Source: Latescibacteria bacterium UBA6620
GTDB taxonomy: Bacteria; Latescibacterota; UBA2968
Length of the DNA: 64,000 bases
Direction of reading: 5' to 3'
NCBI GenBank assembly: GCA_002433075.1
Contig: DJHM01000044.1
Location: 186,001-250,000, forward strand
The translations under genes and the position numbers were made by a program. Shown one piece after another: positions 1-9,006 of the stretch. The stretch's first letter is position 1. Every line of letters begins with the position of its first letter. The notes beneath the pieces are model-generated. The model did not search any database. It saw only the letters and a program-made list of their open reading frames with translations, and was not told the DNA's origin.

Positions 1-489
1 GGACGTGTTCTCCGCCCGAGCCCTGACGTTCGAATCGGTCGGGATCCCGAGGAAGTTGCGAAAGATCTCTGAGAAGATGCCCCAGTGACCGAATAGAACG
101 AACGTTTCAGCCTCGGAAGCGACCAGGGACTCGACGAGAGATTCGGCCCGGTCTGCGGTTCGATCGTGTAGACGGTCCTGTTCGATCATCTCTTTCGGGA
201 GGTAACTGCAGTCCATGCCATCGTAGAACCCTTCGATTCCCCACTCGGCCTCGACCAGCCTGGCGTCGAATCGGACGACCGAACACCTGATCTGTGAGAG
301 CTGGTAGGTGCGGAACGCGCGCTTGAGCGGGCTGACCAGCACTTCGTCGGGTGCCAGTGATTTCACGCGCTCACGCAGGGCCCGGGCCTGGACCTCGCCG
401 TAGGGCGACAGGTCTGGATTCACGCCACTCTCGGTCTTGTCGATCTGGGAACGGCTCTGGCCGTGTCGGATGAGGATAATGTTCTTCAT
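1..489 (-). CDS. histidine phosphatase family protein (phosphoglycerate mutase-like), 3' end outside window
   Basis: An open frame of 163 codons runs from an ATG at 489 to the left edge without a stop, so the C-terminus is missing. The N-terminus reads MKNIILIRHGQS, the RHG signature of the histidine phosphatase superfamily (phosphohistidine nucleophile at residue 9), with a later FGHWG that fits the second catalytic histidine. The family hydrolyses phosphate esters or acts as phosphoglycerate mutase; the substrate cannot be told. The start ATG overlaps the TGA of the upstream TauD-like gene in an ATGA (486-489), which suggests translational coupling. Confidence 0.85.
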   Translation of the reverse strand, partial: MKNIILIRHGQSRSQIDKTESGVNPDLSPYGEVQARALRERVKSLAPDEVLVSPLKRAFRTYQLSQIRCSVVRFDARLVEAEWGIEGFYDGMDCSYLPKEMIEQDRLHDRTADRAESLVESLVASEAETFVLFGHWGIFSEIFRNFLGIPTDSNVRARAENTS

Positions 490-1325
490 TTCGGGACATC
501 GCCGGCGAGTGTGACGCGATGCATGACGCGTCTATGACCGTGGTAGTCATTCATCGGATAATGCTGCGTGCATCGATTGTCCCAGATCGTGAGTGTGCCG
601 GGTTCCCACTGAAGTCGACTCCTGAACTCGGGTTGAATCTGGTGTTTGGACAGGTAATCGAGAAGGGGCCGGCTTTCCTCCGCCGTCCACCCTTCGAAGT
701 GAGACGTATGGGCCGTGTTGACGTAGAGCGCCTTGCGACCGGTCGCAGGATGCGTTCGGACGGCAGGATGATTCGCTTCGAGGACCTTGAGGGCGACGCC
801 ATCGTCGGCCTGGCGGTGCTTTCTGGTGGCGGCCATGTCAGGGTTGGCGGATGTGTTGACCCCCACGAGACCCTCCAAGGTCGCCTTCAACCCATCCGAC
901 AGAGAGTCGTAGGCGGAGTACTGATTGGCGAACAGCGTGTCGCCGCTGGATGGAGGCACCTCGATCGCGTAGAGCAGGCTCGCTTTCGGCGGGGTCTCCA
1001 GGTAGGCCGTATCCGAGTGCCAGACGCCGCCGAAATTAACGGTCTCGTTTTCCAACTTGACGACAGGGGTGACGAGTGGGCATTCGGGTAGCCCTTTCGT
1101 CTGAGGATAGGGGATCGGATCTCCCAGCTGTTTGGCGAAGGCGAGTAGCTGGCGCGGGGTGAGAGACTGATTTCTGAAGACGAGGACCAGGTGTTCGAGG
1201 AAAGCCTGGCCGATCTGTGCAACGATGTTCCGTTCCAGAGGAGAGGACAGATCGACATCCGAGATTTCGGCGCCGAGCGCACCCGCCAGGCGATCGATAG
1301 CGATGTGATTCGAAGGGGCACCCAT
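486..1325 (-). CDS. TauD/TfdA-family Fe(II)/2-oxoglutarate dioxygenase
   Basis: 279 aa, the usual length for TauD/TfdA. The iron-binding triad is visible as WHSD (H103, D105) and a distal His in TQHYP (H255), with R266 in GHRRVMHR placed to bind 2-oxoglutarate. The family hydroxylates substrates such as taurine, alkyl sulfates or phenoxyacids, often releasing an aldehyde; the substrate here is unknown. It lies 4 bp after the upstream Gfo/Idh/MocA gene and overlaps the following phosphatase by 4 bp, so the three are probably one transcript. Cytosolic; no signal peptide. Confidence 0.92.
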   Translation of the reverse strand: MGAPSNHIAIDRLAGALGAEISDVDLSSPLERNIVAQIGQAFLEHLVLVFRNQSLTPRQLLAFAKQLGDPIPYPQTKGLPECPLVTPVVKLENETVNFGGVWHSDTAYLETPPKASLLYAIEVPPSSGDTLFANQYSAYDSLSDGLKATLEGLVGVNTSANPDMAATRKHRQADDGVALKVLEANHPAVRTHPATGRKALYVNTAHTSHFEGWTAEESRPLLDYLSKHQIQPEFRSRLQWEPGTLTIWDNRCTQHYPMNDYHGHRRVMHRVTLAGDVPK

Positions 1326-1329
1326 TCCG

Positions 1330-2511
1330 CTATCGAGGCTGCCCGAGGTCGGGGACTTCCATCAGCTCGCCGTGATTCAGTGCGGACTGATGCGCCACGA
1401 GGCCCGGGATGAGGTAACGGGCGGCGGACCACACGTCGTTAGGAGGGGTGCAGCCCGACACGCAGGCCTTGACGAAGTCGTCGACGAGGAACTGATGCGA
1501 TCCGTTGTGCCCGTTCGGCAGTCCGGCGAAATCGATGGGAAGGCGGGCTACATCGTGAACACTGGATACCCCCTTATGGGTGCCGTCTTCAGATGTCACC
1601 TTCGCCATCTGGCCCTGCTCAACCTGGATATCTCTGCACGCCAGGGCTTGTCGAAGGTCCTCGCACGACGCCCGGTCCTTGGTGATCCAGGATTTGCTGT
1701 TGACTTGTTCTTCGTAGCCGGCCTCCGTGCCGTAGAGCCGCATGCCCACGGTTCCGGGGTGACCGATTCGACGGAACTCGCTGATTCGGGCGACGCTTCC
1801 GTCGGACATTCGACAGAGCATGGTTTCATTGCTGAAGGGATTCTTCCAGATGTTGTCTTCACGAGCGTAGAGGTTGTCTTCGTGACGGTCGACGAAGCCC
1901 ATGCCCGATACGTGGGTGACGTGGGCCCCGGTGACCGAAACGATCATACTCGTCGAATGGGTGGGATAGAATAGGGGAGGCATCCCGAAGTAGCGCTCCC
2001 ATTCTTCGCCGTGTCGCCACTTTGCCACGTCGTACATCCCGTGAATGTAATCGTGGTAATACTCGGCTTCACCATAGACGATGTGGCCGAAGTCTCCAGA
2101 CTGAAAGCGCGATCGACAGTAGATGGCGCAGGGATAGTAGTAGCTGGTCTCGCCAATCATGTAAATCTGGCCCGTCTTTTCGACGGTTTCGACCAGCTTT
2201 GTGATCTCCTCGAGGGTGATAGCTGACGGCACGGCCGAGTAGACGTGCTTGCCGGCTTCCAGGGCCTGGACGGCCTGGGGCCCGTGAAGATGGTGCTGTG
2301 TGATGATGGCGATGGCGTCAACGTCCATCGCGCAGAGCGCGTCGAGGGAAGGACAGGTGTCGGGGATCACGAACTCCTCGCTTCGAGAAGCGAGCTTCTC
2401 CGCGTCAAGATCGCAGAGGACAACATTCTCCACGTCGGGGTGTGCCTTGAAGAGAGGAATGAAGCTCCCCGCAAAGGCCCCAACACCACAAATGCCGATT
2501 CGGATTCCCAC
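1330..2511 (-). CDS. Gfo/Idh/MocA-family oxidoreductase lacking the usual EKP motif
   Basis: 393 aa starting with GTG. The N-terminal Rossmann fold is shown by GICGVGAFAG and an acidic strand end (VLCD), and the C-terminal part fits the family's alpha/beta dimerisation domain. Family members are NAD(P)-dependent sugar or inositol dehydrogenases. At the place where most members have EKP, whose Lys is catalytic, this protein reads YSAVPSA, so its chemistry may differ (for example hydrolysis or lyase activity as in some divergent members). It is followed 4 bp later by the TauD-like gene. Confidence 0.85.
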   Translation of the reverse strand: MGIRIGICGVGAFAGSFIPLFKAHPDVENVVLCDLDAEKLASRSEEFVIPDTCPSLDALCAMDVDAIAIITQHHLHGPQAVQALEAGKHVYSAVPSAITLEEITKLVETVEKTGQIYMIGETSYYYPCAIYCRSRFQSGDFGHIVYGEAEYYHDYIHGMYDVAKWRHGEEWERYFGMPPLFYPTHSTSMIVSVTGAHVTHVSGMGFVDRHEDNLYAREDNIWKNPFSNETMLCRMSDGSVARISEFRRIGHPGTVGMRLYGTEAGYEEQVNSKSWITKDRASCEDLRQALACRDIQVEQGQMAKVTSEDGTHKGVSSVHDVARLPIDFAGLPNGHNGSHQFLVDDFVKACVSGCTPPNDVWSAARYLIPGLVAHQSALNHGELMEVPDLGQPR

Positions 2512-2584
2512 GTGTCCTCGCAGGTGATCGTTAGCGAACCCGGATTGCCAGGTTCAAGGTAAGCAAGACCCGCACGAGCTCCTT

Positions 2585-3587
2585 TCACGACGGCTCAAGA
2601 CGAGCGACGCTGACTTTGTCCCGGTCTCGCCTGGTGCCGTTCGTGTAGACGCAGAGGACCGTTCCGCCGGGTGTGGCTGCGAGGTCGCTGTATCGCGACA
2701 GGTTCTCGTCAATCGACGGTCCGATCTCCCAGGAGTGGCCCGAGTCCCCACTGGAGGCGATCGTCATTCGGCGTGTCTCGCCACACCTGATCAGCCCGGC
2801 GTGCAGGCGAGGATCGGTAAGGTCTGTATGGGCTCCCGTCTCGTTGAAGGTCAGGCCGCCGTCGACGCTCCGGGCGAAGTGTCGGTGGCCCGTAAAATTC
2901 GTATTCATCCGGTGGGTGACGTAGATCTCGCCCTTGTCGTTCGTCTCGACCAGACTCACCTTATCCGAGCCGTCGCGTAGAACCGCTCCCGCTCGCCAGG
3001 TGCTACCGCTATCATCGCTGTAGAGGAGACCGCCACGCACACCCGGGACTTGGCCTGTCTCTCCTTCCTTGTAAAGAAAAGCCGGAATGACGAGGCGCCC
3101 CCGGTGAGGGCCTGTCGCGAGCTGAATTCCGTGGATACAGTTGTTGGGCCATGCTACCCAGCCTTCAGCGTTGTCTTCTTCGAAAAACGGTCGTTTGGGA
3201 CGACCAGGTTCGACCGTCGTCCTCACTTCGTGACAGGAGGATGTCGATTTTGTTGCTGCAATCTGCGGTGGAGTGATGCCGCTTCTGGCATACGGCAATC
3301 GCCGTTCCCTGCTTTGTGACGATCAGGCCTGGGAGGTGCAGCGAGAAACCCTCGATATCGTTGTGGCGGTTGGTTCCGGGAAGGTCGACCGTTGCTTTGA
3401 GGCCAGGGAAAGGGCCCCGATGGCCTTCCACTCGAAGCCGGACGAGGATCTGGTTCGGGTCGGTCGTGCTTCGGTAGGCCGAGACGTCGATGTCATTTTC
3501 GAGATCCCACCGGTACGACGGGGCCTGGGTCAGCTTGTCGCCTTGGCCGGGGAGGAAGACGTCGACTATTTCCGACATAAGCCTCAT
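2585..3587 (-). pseudogene. sialidase-like BNR/Asp-box protein split by a frameshift
   Basis: Two open frames together make one sialidase-like propeller. The 5' part (stop-free from ATG 3587, start overlapping the upstream PhyH stop in ATGA) has MSEIVDVFLPG and an Asp box SEDDGRTWS, then loses frame. The 3' part resumes with FFEEDNAEGW and holds Asp boxes SDDSGSTW, SVDGGLTF and a SGDSGHSW. The switch lies at a run of five A (3183-3187 on the plus strand, TTTTT in the gene). Removing one T restores a single 333-codon frame (TTVFEEDN across the joint). Either a genuine recent inactivation or an assembly or sequencing indel; the intact protein would be a typical length for the family. Confidence 0.85.
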
Positions 3588-4489
3588 GGCGCGTAGTAGT
3601 CTCGCACACACGCCGGGAGTCCCTCAAGGTAATCAGGGCTCCAGCTATTTTCGTAGAGATCGATGAATCGCCGATAGAACTCGATCGCGTCGGGCGAGCA
3701 GCCATGGAGATAACCCGGCTTCCGAAACCAGGGCTGATAGGACGGTACATATCCCGTTCTCTGGGCCATTGACTCGGCCGTCGCAGGACGGGGGTCGGAG
3801 ATGCGGTTGAAAGTGACGGCGATCGTGCGGCGCAGGACCCCGGCTTCGTAGGTACCGCGATGGAGTGCGTTGACGTGGAAGAAGGCGATGTCGCCAGGTT
3901 CAAGGGGGAGCTGTATCGCGTTCGGCATGTTCTCGGAGTGAGGATCCTCGGTCCGGATGAGGTGTTCTTTCGGCGTGTCCGGACGGATGTGTGAACCGGG
4001 AACGACCTGGGACGCCGAGGTCGATGCGAGCGGGATGTGCATATGGATCTCTCGCGGCGGGTCTCCTTCGCGAGAGATCAGATCGTTCATGTTCTCCCCC
4101 GCCCAATTCGCCGTGAACTGGCAGTCGCGATGCCAATTCGAGGGTCGCGTTTCGGATGGATCGATGTAGTAGTTGATCTGGGTGTGGACCGCCGGTTCTC
4201 GGAACACAGCGTCAAGGACACCGAGGATCGATGGATGAGCGATCGTGTTGAGGAGGGTGCCCAGCGACTCCGACGTCGGGTGATATTTGGGATGATTCAG
4301 GTGGAGCATGATCCAGGCGTCGGGCTTATGGCATCGCCCACCCGGTTCGTTCTCAGGTGTGCTTTGCCGACACCACTGATTCAGGGCCGCATCGCAGATG
4401 GCCCGCAGAGCGTTGACGTTGTCTTGATCTAGGAGGCGTCGGAAAACCAGATAGCCATCACGCTTCCATTTCTCAGTATGCGTCACCAT
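3584..4489 (-). CDS. phytanoyl-CoA dioxygenase (PhyH) family protein
   Basis: 301 aa. The iron facial triad appears as NWHRD (HxD) about residue 125 and a later ALHRG, with an Arg in RRTIAVTF suited to bind 2-oxoglutarate. PhyH proteins are non-haem iron, 2-oxoglutarate-dependent hydroxylases; substrates in bacteria range from lipids to natural products and methyl phosphonates, so none is assigned. The stop codon overlaps the start of the frameshifted sialidase (ATGA at 3584-3587), indicating one transcript. It is closest in layout to the PhyH at 10017-10856, which shares the WHRD and LHRG signatures. Confidence 0.93.
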   Translation of the reverse strand: MVTHTEKWKRDGYLVFRRLLDQDNVNALRAICDAALNQWCRQSTPENEPGGRCHKPDAWIMLHLNHPKYHPTSESLGTLLNTIAHPSILGVLDAVFREPAVHTQINYYIDPSETRPSNWHRDCQFTANWAGENMNDLISREGDPPREIHMHIPLASTSASQVVPGSHIRPDTPKEHLIRTEDPHSENMPNAIQLPLEPGDIAFFHVNALHRGTYEAGVLRRTIAVTFNRISDPRPATAESMAQRTGYVPSYQPWFRKPGYLHGCSPDAIEFYRRFIDLYENSWSPDYLEGLPACVRDYYAP

Positions 4490-4561
4490 TCAGGTCTATC
4501 GCACCCAGGGTCTGGACCATGGGACGCGAACTCCGTGGATTTCGGATGTCATCGTCAACGC

Positions 4562-5524
4562 TCACGAGTCGGTGGACCGGTCGATGCTACTCAGTAGACG
4601 GTAGCTGGCATCGACGGTGGGGACAGAAATGTCCAGTCTCCGGGCCTCCTCGATCGTATGTCCGAGTGTCTCCTCGATTTCCAGACGAGCCCCTCGTTCC
4701 ACATCCTGAAGTGTCGACATTCGGTGTTGCGGAGCGTTCTCCTTCAGTTCAGCCCCGTGCCTCTGAAGTACTGCGATCGCGTCGTCCTCATTTGCACGTG
4801 TCACCTGGCCGGACCGGAAAGCGGCCAGGTCTTCGATGGGGATTTCGAGGGCCGTGGCGACCTTCGCTGTCTCCTGCATGATCCTCGCTGTGACACGGGC
4901 GGAGTCTTCGTCAGACAGATACTCCCAGGTATTCATCCGGGAGAGGACGGCGACGCACGCATATCCGGACCAGCTGACGAGCTTGGACCACTCTATCGAT
5001 TGAATCGACTTCGATTCAGTTGCGTTGATTCCGGCCTGATTCAGGGTCGCAACGATCGCACTCGTTCGATCGGATGTGCCGGTGGGCAATTCTCCCACCT
5101 GAAGTGTCTGGTTGAGTGTGAAGCGAACGTGACCGTCGTCCAGTAACTCACCACTCAGTACTGCAATGGATCCGAGCACGGACTCTTCACCGAAAACGTG
5201 GCCGAGCTGCTGATTCTTCAGGACACCATTCTGCACGGAGAAAACACTCCCAACGTCCAGATGCTTCAGGGGCGCGATGGCGTCCTCGGTGTGGTAGGTC
5301 TTCACCGCAACGATGAGGACATCCGTCTCTGCGATCTGGCTGGGGTCCGTGATGACGCGGCAGGGCGTGGAGATGTCTACGAGCCCTGACACCGAGAGTC
5401 CCTTCTCTTTCAGGTACTCCGCCCGTGCTCCGCGCGCGAGAAAGGTGACGTCCTGGCCTGCCTGGATCAGGTGAACGCCGAGGATGCTGCCGAGCGCACC
5501 AGCGCCGAGGATGGTGTAGGTCAT
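4562..5524 (-). CDS. panE: 2-dehydropantoate 2-reductase (ketopantoate reductase) family
   Basis: 320 aa. The N-terminus MTYTILGAGALGSILG carries the GxGxxG dinucleotide motif of ApbA/PanE, followed by FLARG and by VAVKTYHTEDA, which carries the conserved Lys region. The C-terminal helical domain (SKLVSWSGYA) is present. The classic enzyme reduces ketopantoate to pantoate for coenzyme A synthesis with NADPH. No other pantothenate gene is nearby and catabolic paralogues of this family exist, so a different 2-oxoacid substrate is possible. A 25-bp gap separates it from the following minus-strand upstream gene. Confidence 0.85.
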   Translation of the reverse strand: MTYTILGAGALGSILGVHLIQAGQDVTFLARGARAEYLKEKGLSVSGLVDISTPCRVITDPSQIAETDVLIVAVKTYHTEDAIAPLKHLDVGSVFSVQNGVLKNQQLGHVFGEESVLGSIAVLSGELLDDGHVRFTLNQTLQVGELPTGTSDRTSAIVATLNQAGINATESKSIQSIEWSKLVSWSGYACVAVLSRMNTWEYLSDEDSARVTARIMQETAKVATALEIPIEDLAAFRSGQVTRANEDDAIAVLQRHGAELKENAPQHRMSTLQDVERGARLEIEETLGHTIEEARRLDISVPTVDASYRLLSSIDRSTDS

Positions 5525-5549
5525 CGAGAATGTGGGTATCGAAGATCGA

Positions 5550-6236
5550 TCATTGGCTGGCTACATCGCGATCGGTCAGGATGTGGGAGACGTGGTAGCA
5601 GGCGGTATGATCGGTGCTTCCGCCGAACCCGGCAAGGCGGGCCGGGGACAGATCCGTTTGTGTCAGGGATTGGATGCTCGACGGATCGTAGCCTTCGATG
5701 AGGAGGATCCAGTCGGCGATGGCATCAGGTGCTTCACGCTGCCGTTTCTCTTCGGTATCGACCTGGCTGGCGATCCGGTCGCACTCCAGGAGGCTTGCGC
5801 CTACAACTCCGGCCCGGGTGGAAAGGCCGGGCAATGTTTCATTGACCAGCCAGTTTTTCAGGTCGGTAGCCCGTTCTGGTTCAGGTGCCAAGTTGATTGT
5901 GAGCAGATGCGTGCCGATCCCCGAGCCGAAGGAGGCGGTGACGCTGCACAGCGATCGGTTGACGTTTCGCAGCGTGGGCAGGGATCGTCGCGTCCACGGG
6001 GTCGGATTGTTGAGACGATCGAGGTAGGGTTGAGAGGTCAGAACTGAAAGGTCGTCGACTTCATAGATGACGACATAGCGAGGTTCACCGTCCGTCGCGA
6101 CACCACGTCGGCCGCGTCGAAAACCGGGAACGCTCAGGCGCTCGCTGAGGTGCTCGTGAGAATGCCAGTCGTCGTGGTCGTCAGGGGCAGTGCTGTCGCA
6201 CCAGACGACCATCGCACCGTTACCGAGGAGGCTCAT
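5550..6236 (-). CDS. uncharacterised protein with two EthD-like dimeric alpha/beta-barrel halves
   Basis: 228 aa, no signal peptide. The N-terminal half contains DDWHSHEHLSERLSVPGF, a pattern typical of small ferredoxin-like dimeric alpha/beta-barrel (EthD-type) proteins; the second half repeats the plan less clearly (NWLVNETLPGL then GASLLECD). Such proteins are often found beside oxidoreductases of xenobiotic or hydroxy-acid catabolism but few have known activity. It sits between msrA and a ketopantoate reductase-like gene on the same strand. I assign no function; the fold assignment is from motif resemblance only. Confidence 0.7.
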   Translation of the reverse strand: MSLLGNGAMVVWCDSTAPDDHDDWHSHEHLSERLSVPGFRRGRRGVATDGEPRYVVIYEVDDLSVLTSQPYLDRLNNPTPWTRRSLPTLRNVNRSLCSVTASFGSGIGTHLLTINLAPEPERATDLKNWLVNETLPGLSTRAGVVGASLLECDRIASQVDTEEKRQREAPDAIADWILLIEGYDPSSIQSLTQTDLSPARLAGFGGSTDHTACYHVSHILTDRDVASQ

Positions 6237-6251
6237 AGGGACACGATCGGG

Positions 6252-6893
6252 TCAGTGGGTGGCGTCATCGCCCCAGATCTCTTTCAATCGCTGGTCGCGA
6301 CCACAACGCCATCTGTAAACTTTGTATCGAACGGGACTCTTCTTGTAGAAATCCTGATGGTAGATCTCGTCACCCCTGATGGGATAGAAGGTCGAGGCGG
6401 GCAATATCGGAGTGACGACGCGCCGGTCGGGGAACCTTGCCTCGACGCCCGCCCTCGTTTCTTCTGCAATTTTCCGTTCGTTCTCGTTGGCGACGAAAAT
6501 GGCGCTCAGGTAACTGAAACCCTTGTCGCAAAACTGACCCTCCGCGTCGAAGGGGTCGATGTTCACCCAGAAGTGAGCGAGCAACTCTTTGTAGGTGACG
6601 ACGTCGGGATCGTAAGTGATCTCGACGGCTTCATAGTGACCCTGATGGTTGCCGTTGTACGTCGGATTCTCGAGCGTGCCGCCGGTGAATCCAGAAACGG
6701 CTTTGGTTACGCCTTTCAGCTTCTCGAAGTCCGACTCAACGCACCAGAAACATCCTCCGGCCAGTACCGTCTTCTCAGCCTGTGCTTCGGTGACCGCGAG
6801 CAGGACCAGCCCTGCTAGAAAAAGAAGCCAAGAACGTCCCACCAATCTTTTCCGGGAACAACAGGTTATCGCCCGGTTCTGTTTCACATTCAT
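6252..6893 (-). CDS. msrA: peptide-methionine (S)-S-oxide reductase, exported form
   Basis: 213 aa. A hydrophobic N-terminal segment (LLFLAGLVLLAVTEAQA) reads as a signal peptide with cleavage after AQA; the mature part starts just before GGCFWCVESDFE, the MsrA active-site GCFWC. Further family blocks are YNGNHQGHYEAVEI and the DPFD segment. The enzyme reduces S-methionine sulfoxide in oxidised proteins, here probably outside the cytoplasm. A resolving Cys may be supplied by CRWCGRD-like C-terminal residues (RWRCGRD). Fifteen bp separate it from the downstream gene. Confidence 0.95.
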   Translation of the reverse strand: MNVKQNRAITCCSRKRLVGRSWLLFLAGLVLLAVTEAQAEKTVLAGGCFWCVESDFEKLKGVTKAVSGFTGGTLENPTYNGNHQGHYEAVEITYDPDVVTYKELLAHFWVNIDPFDAEGQFCDKGFSYLSAIFVANENERKIAEETRAGVEARFPDRRVVTPILPASTFYPIRGDEIYHQDFYKKSPVRYKVYRWRCGRDQRLKEIWGDDATH

Positions 6894-6920
6894 TCCCTAT
6901 CTCCGATTGCGTGAGCCGAT

Positions 6921-7988
6921 CTATGAGGCTGCCGAATCCCCTTCGAGGACCCAGGCGAGGTTGAAGCGAGCGAGTATGACCTTATGGTGATCGATATCGG
7001 AGCCGACGTTCGCGCTTCTGCCGATCTCGAAAAGGAGGTAGACCATGCCCTGGTTGTCGGCCGTGATGGACGAGTAAGCACTCGGTCCGGGAAACACGAG
7101 GCGCTTGATGGTCCAGGTGGTAGCTCCATCGAAGCTGGCCCAGACGGACATGCGGACACGGGTGCTCCCGGGGTTGTCGGGTGTGCTGAACAGGAGGACG
7201 TCCTTCCCGTTCGTGGTTACAGGAGGAATCCGGGTGAGTCCCGCGCCGCAACCATAGGCGGGTTTAGACCCGTATTTGTAGTAGAAGGGCTCACCGACTT
7301 CACGTAGGGTGTCGCAGACGTGCCAATCGGTCCAACGCTCTCCGCCGTCGTGACTCCACGCGATGCGGCGGCGATGGTCGGTGGCCATGTGACATCGTGA
7401 GTTGTAGTAAATACGACCATCCGACAGCTCCGCGAGTCCACCCTCCCCGGTGCCACTCTGGACGGGCTCGCTGGCCTGCCAGGTCCGACCACCATCGTCA
7501 CTGTAGATGGAAGTGTTGTAGTTGTAGGGCCAGTGCTTCATCGCATTGTCTCCAGCCGGGGGCTGGACGCGGACCGGTACCAACAGGCGCCCTGCACGAT
7601 CGCCGTGCTGCAGGGTGATGCCCGGGTCGGATGCTAAACCGTTGCCGGGTGAGTTTTCCGGGCCCCCGTGACCGGCCGCATTGGGGAGTATGTTGGTGGG
7701 CTCGTGCTGCCACGTCTTTCCGTGGTCAAAGCTGCGCCACAGGGACGCATCCCCCGCGTCGACGAGCAGGATATCCCCGGTGTTTCGGTCGACGACGACG
7801 TTACATTCACCAACCTCCATCTCTTGAACCGCACTCCATTGCTTCCCACCATCTTCACTCCGACGCATCAGGCGACCGCCCTGGAGGAATGCGAGGATCG
7901 ACCCGTCCGCCGCCACCGTGATCTTCGGTCCGCGAATGGTGGGGTTGATATCGAAGAGTTCCTGCATGTCGAAGAATGGTTCAGCCAT
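6921..7988 (-). CDS. sialidase-like BNR repeat protein with five Asp boxes
   Basis: 355 aa from ATG 7988. I chose this start because AGGAG (7997-8001) sits 8 nt upstream; a longer frame to 8123 would overlap the neighbouring gene. Five Asp boxes are visible: SEDGGKQW, SFDHGKTW, SDDGGRTW, SHDGGERW and SFDGATTW, giving a six-bladed propeller fold. The family contains sialidases and other exo-glycosidases, though many members have unknown substrates. No signal peptide is seen, which argues for an intracellular or non-classically exported protein. It lies between msrA and a serine/threonine dehydratase-like gene. Confidence 0.88.
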   Translation of the reverse strand: MAEPFFDMQELFDINPTIRGPKITVAADGSILAFLQGGRLMRRSEDGGKQWSAVQEMEVGECNVVVDRNTGDILLVDAGDASLWRSFDHGKTWQHEPTNILPNAAGHGGPENSPGNGLASDPGITLQHGDRAGRLLVPVRVQPPAGDNAMKHWPYNYNTSIYSDDGGRTWQASEPVQSGTGEGGLAELSDGRIYYNSRCHMATDHRRRIAWSHDGGERWTDWHVCDTLREVGEPFYYKYGSKPAYGCGAGLTRIPPVTTNGKDVLLFSTPDNPGSTRVRMSVWASFDGATTWTIKRLVFPGPSAYSSITADNQGMVYLLFEIGRSANVGSDIDHHKVILARFNLAWVLEGDSAAS

Positions 7989-8062
7989 TTGCTTTGCTCC
8001 TGACCGATGCTTCTTTGCTTGGGGAGACGAGGAGTAAGATCCCATCGTCTTTTGACGACGAG

Positions 8063-8995
8063 CTACGACGGATTCTTCGACCACGCCTGCAGCTGCTCGA
8101 GGGTCGTGGTTGCGCCACCACATACGACGACCAGGGCCGATTCGAATTCCTCTAGCTCGTGCGGGTCATCGTAGACGATGGCTAGTGACGCCCCACACGC
8201 GGGTTCGACGAGGATACGATGATCGGCGAGGAACTTCCCACACGCTGAAACGGCCGCCCGGTCAGTGACGACCCGGCTTCGGGTCGGGTGTGTCTGGGAA
8301 GATGCGAGGGCCTCGTGGCAAACTTTTCTGGCGCCGAGCGTTGTTGCGATGCTGGTAATCGCGTCCAATTCGATGAGGCATCCAGCCTCCACGGAACGTG
8401 CGAGGGAGTCAGCGCCTTCCGTTTCGGTTACGATGACCGGGACGTCGGACCATTCGTTTCTTACCAAACCCTTCACGATCCCGCAGTACAGGCCTCCGCC
8501 ACCGACAGAGACAATCACGACACCCGGTTTGAACCCTGACATTGCGACTTCGTCGATCATGGTCGCGTGTCCGTCCCACACCAGCGGGTCGTCGAACGGG
8601 TGCAGGTACGTGTCGGAATCCTGGACCCTCGAGCGCGCCAGCTCGTCCGACTCCTGCCACGATTTTCCGTGGACGATGACCTCGGCGCCTTCCTGCTGAA
8701 TCAGCGCCTTTGCTCTTTCGCTGGTCGTTTCGGGGACGACGACGACGACCGGGATCGCAAGCTGTCGTCCCGCATAAGCTACGGCGATGCCGGCGTTTCC
8801 ACCGGATGAGGAGATGAATCGTCCGGCTCCACGTCGCGCATACTCCCCACACGCGTGGCCGATGCCGCGAATTTTGAACGAGCCCGGCGGTTGCAGCGCA
8901 TCGAGCTTCAGCCAGACGGGTCGCCCGGCGTGAGCTGACAGGGCCCGGGACTCGATCAGTGGCGTTTCGACGTGGAGCGCTCGCTTGTCCGTCAC
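8063..8995 (-). CDS. PLP-dependent serine/threonine dehydratase family protein
   Basis: 310 aa from GTG 8995. The PLP-binding lysine lies in PPGSFKIRG (K41), the substrate loop is SSGGNAGIA, and the phosphate-binding glycine-rich loop is GGGGLYCG, all in the order of fold-type II L-serine/L-threonine ammonia-lyases. The length matches catabolic serine dehydratases that lack a C-terminal ACT regulatory domain. It would release ammonia and pyruvate or 2-oxobutyrate. The gene starts 11 bp after the stop of the upstream PhyH gene (9007), so they may be co-transcribed. Confidence 0.9.
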   Translation of the reverse strand: MTDKRALHVETPLIESRALSAHAGRPVWLKLDALQPPGSFKIRGIGHACGEYARRGAGRFISSSGGNAGIAVAYAGRQLAIPVVVVVPETTSERAKALIQQEGAEVIVHGKSWQESDELARSRVQDSDTYLHPFDDPLVWDGHATMIDEVAMSGFKPGVVIVSVGGGGLYCGIVKGLVRNEWSDVPVIVTETEGADSLARSVEAGCLIELDAITSIATTLGARKVCHEALASSQTHPTRSRVVTDRAAVSACGKFLADHRILVEPACGASLAIVYDDPHELEEFESALVVVCGGATTTLEQLQAWSKNPS

Positions 8996-9006
8996 ACCGA
9001 GCGGTC

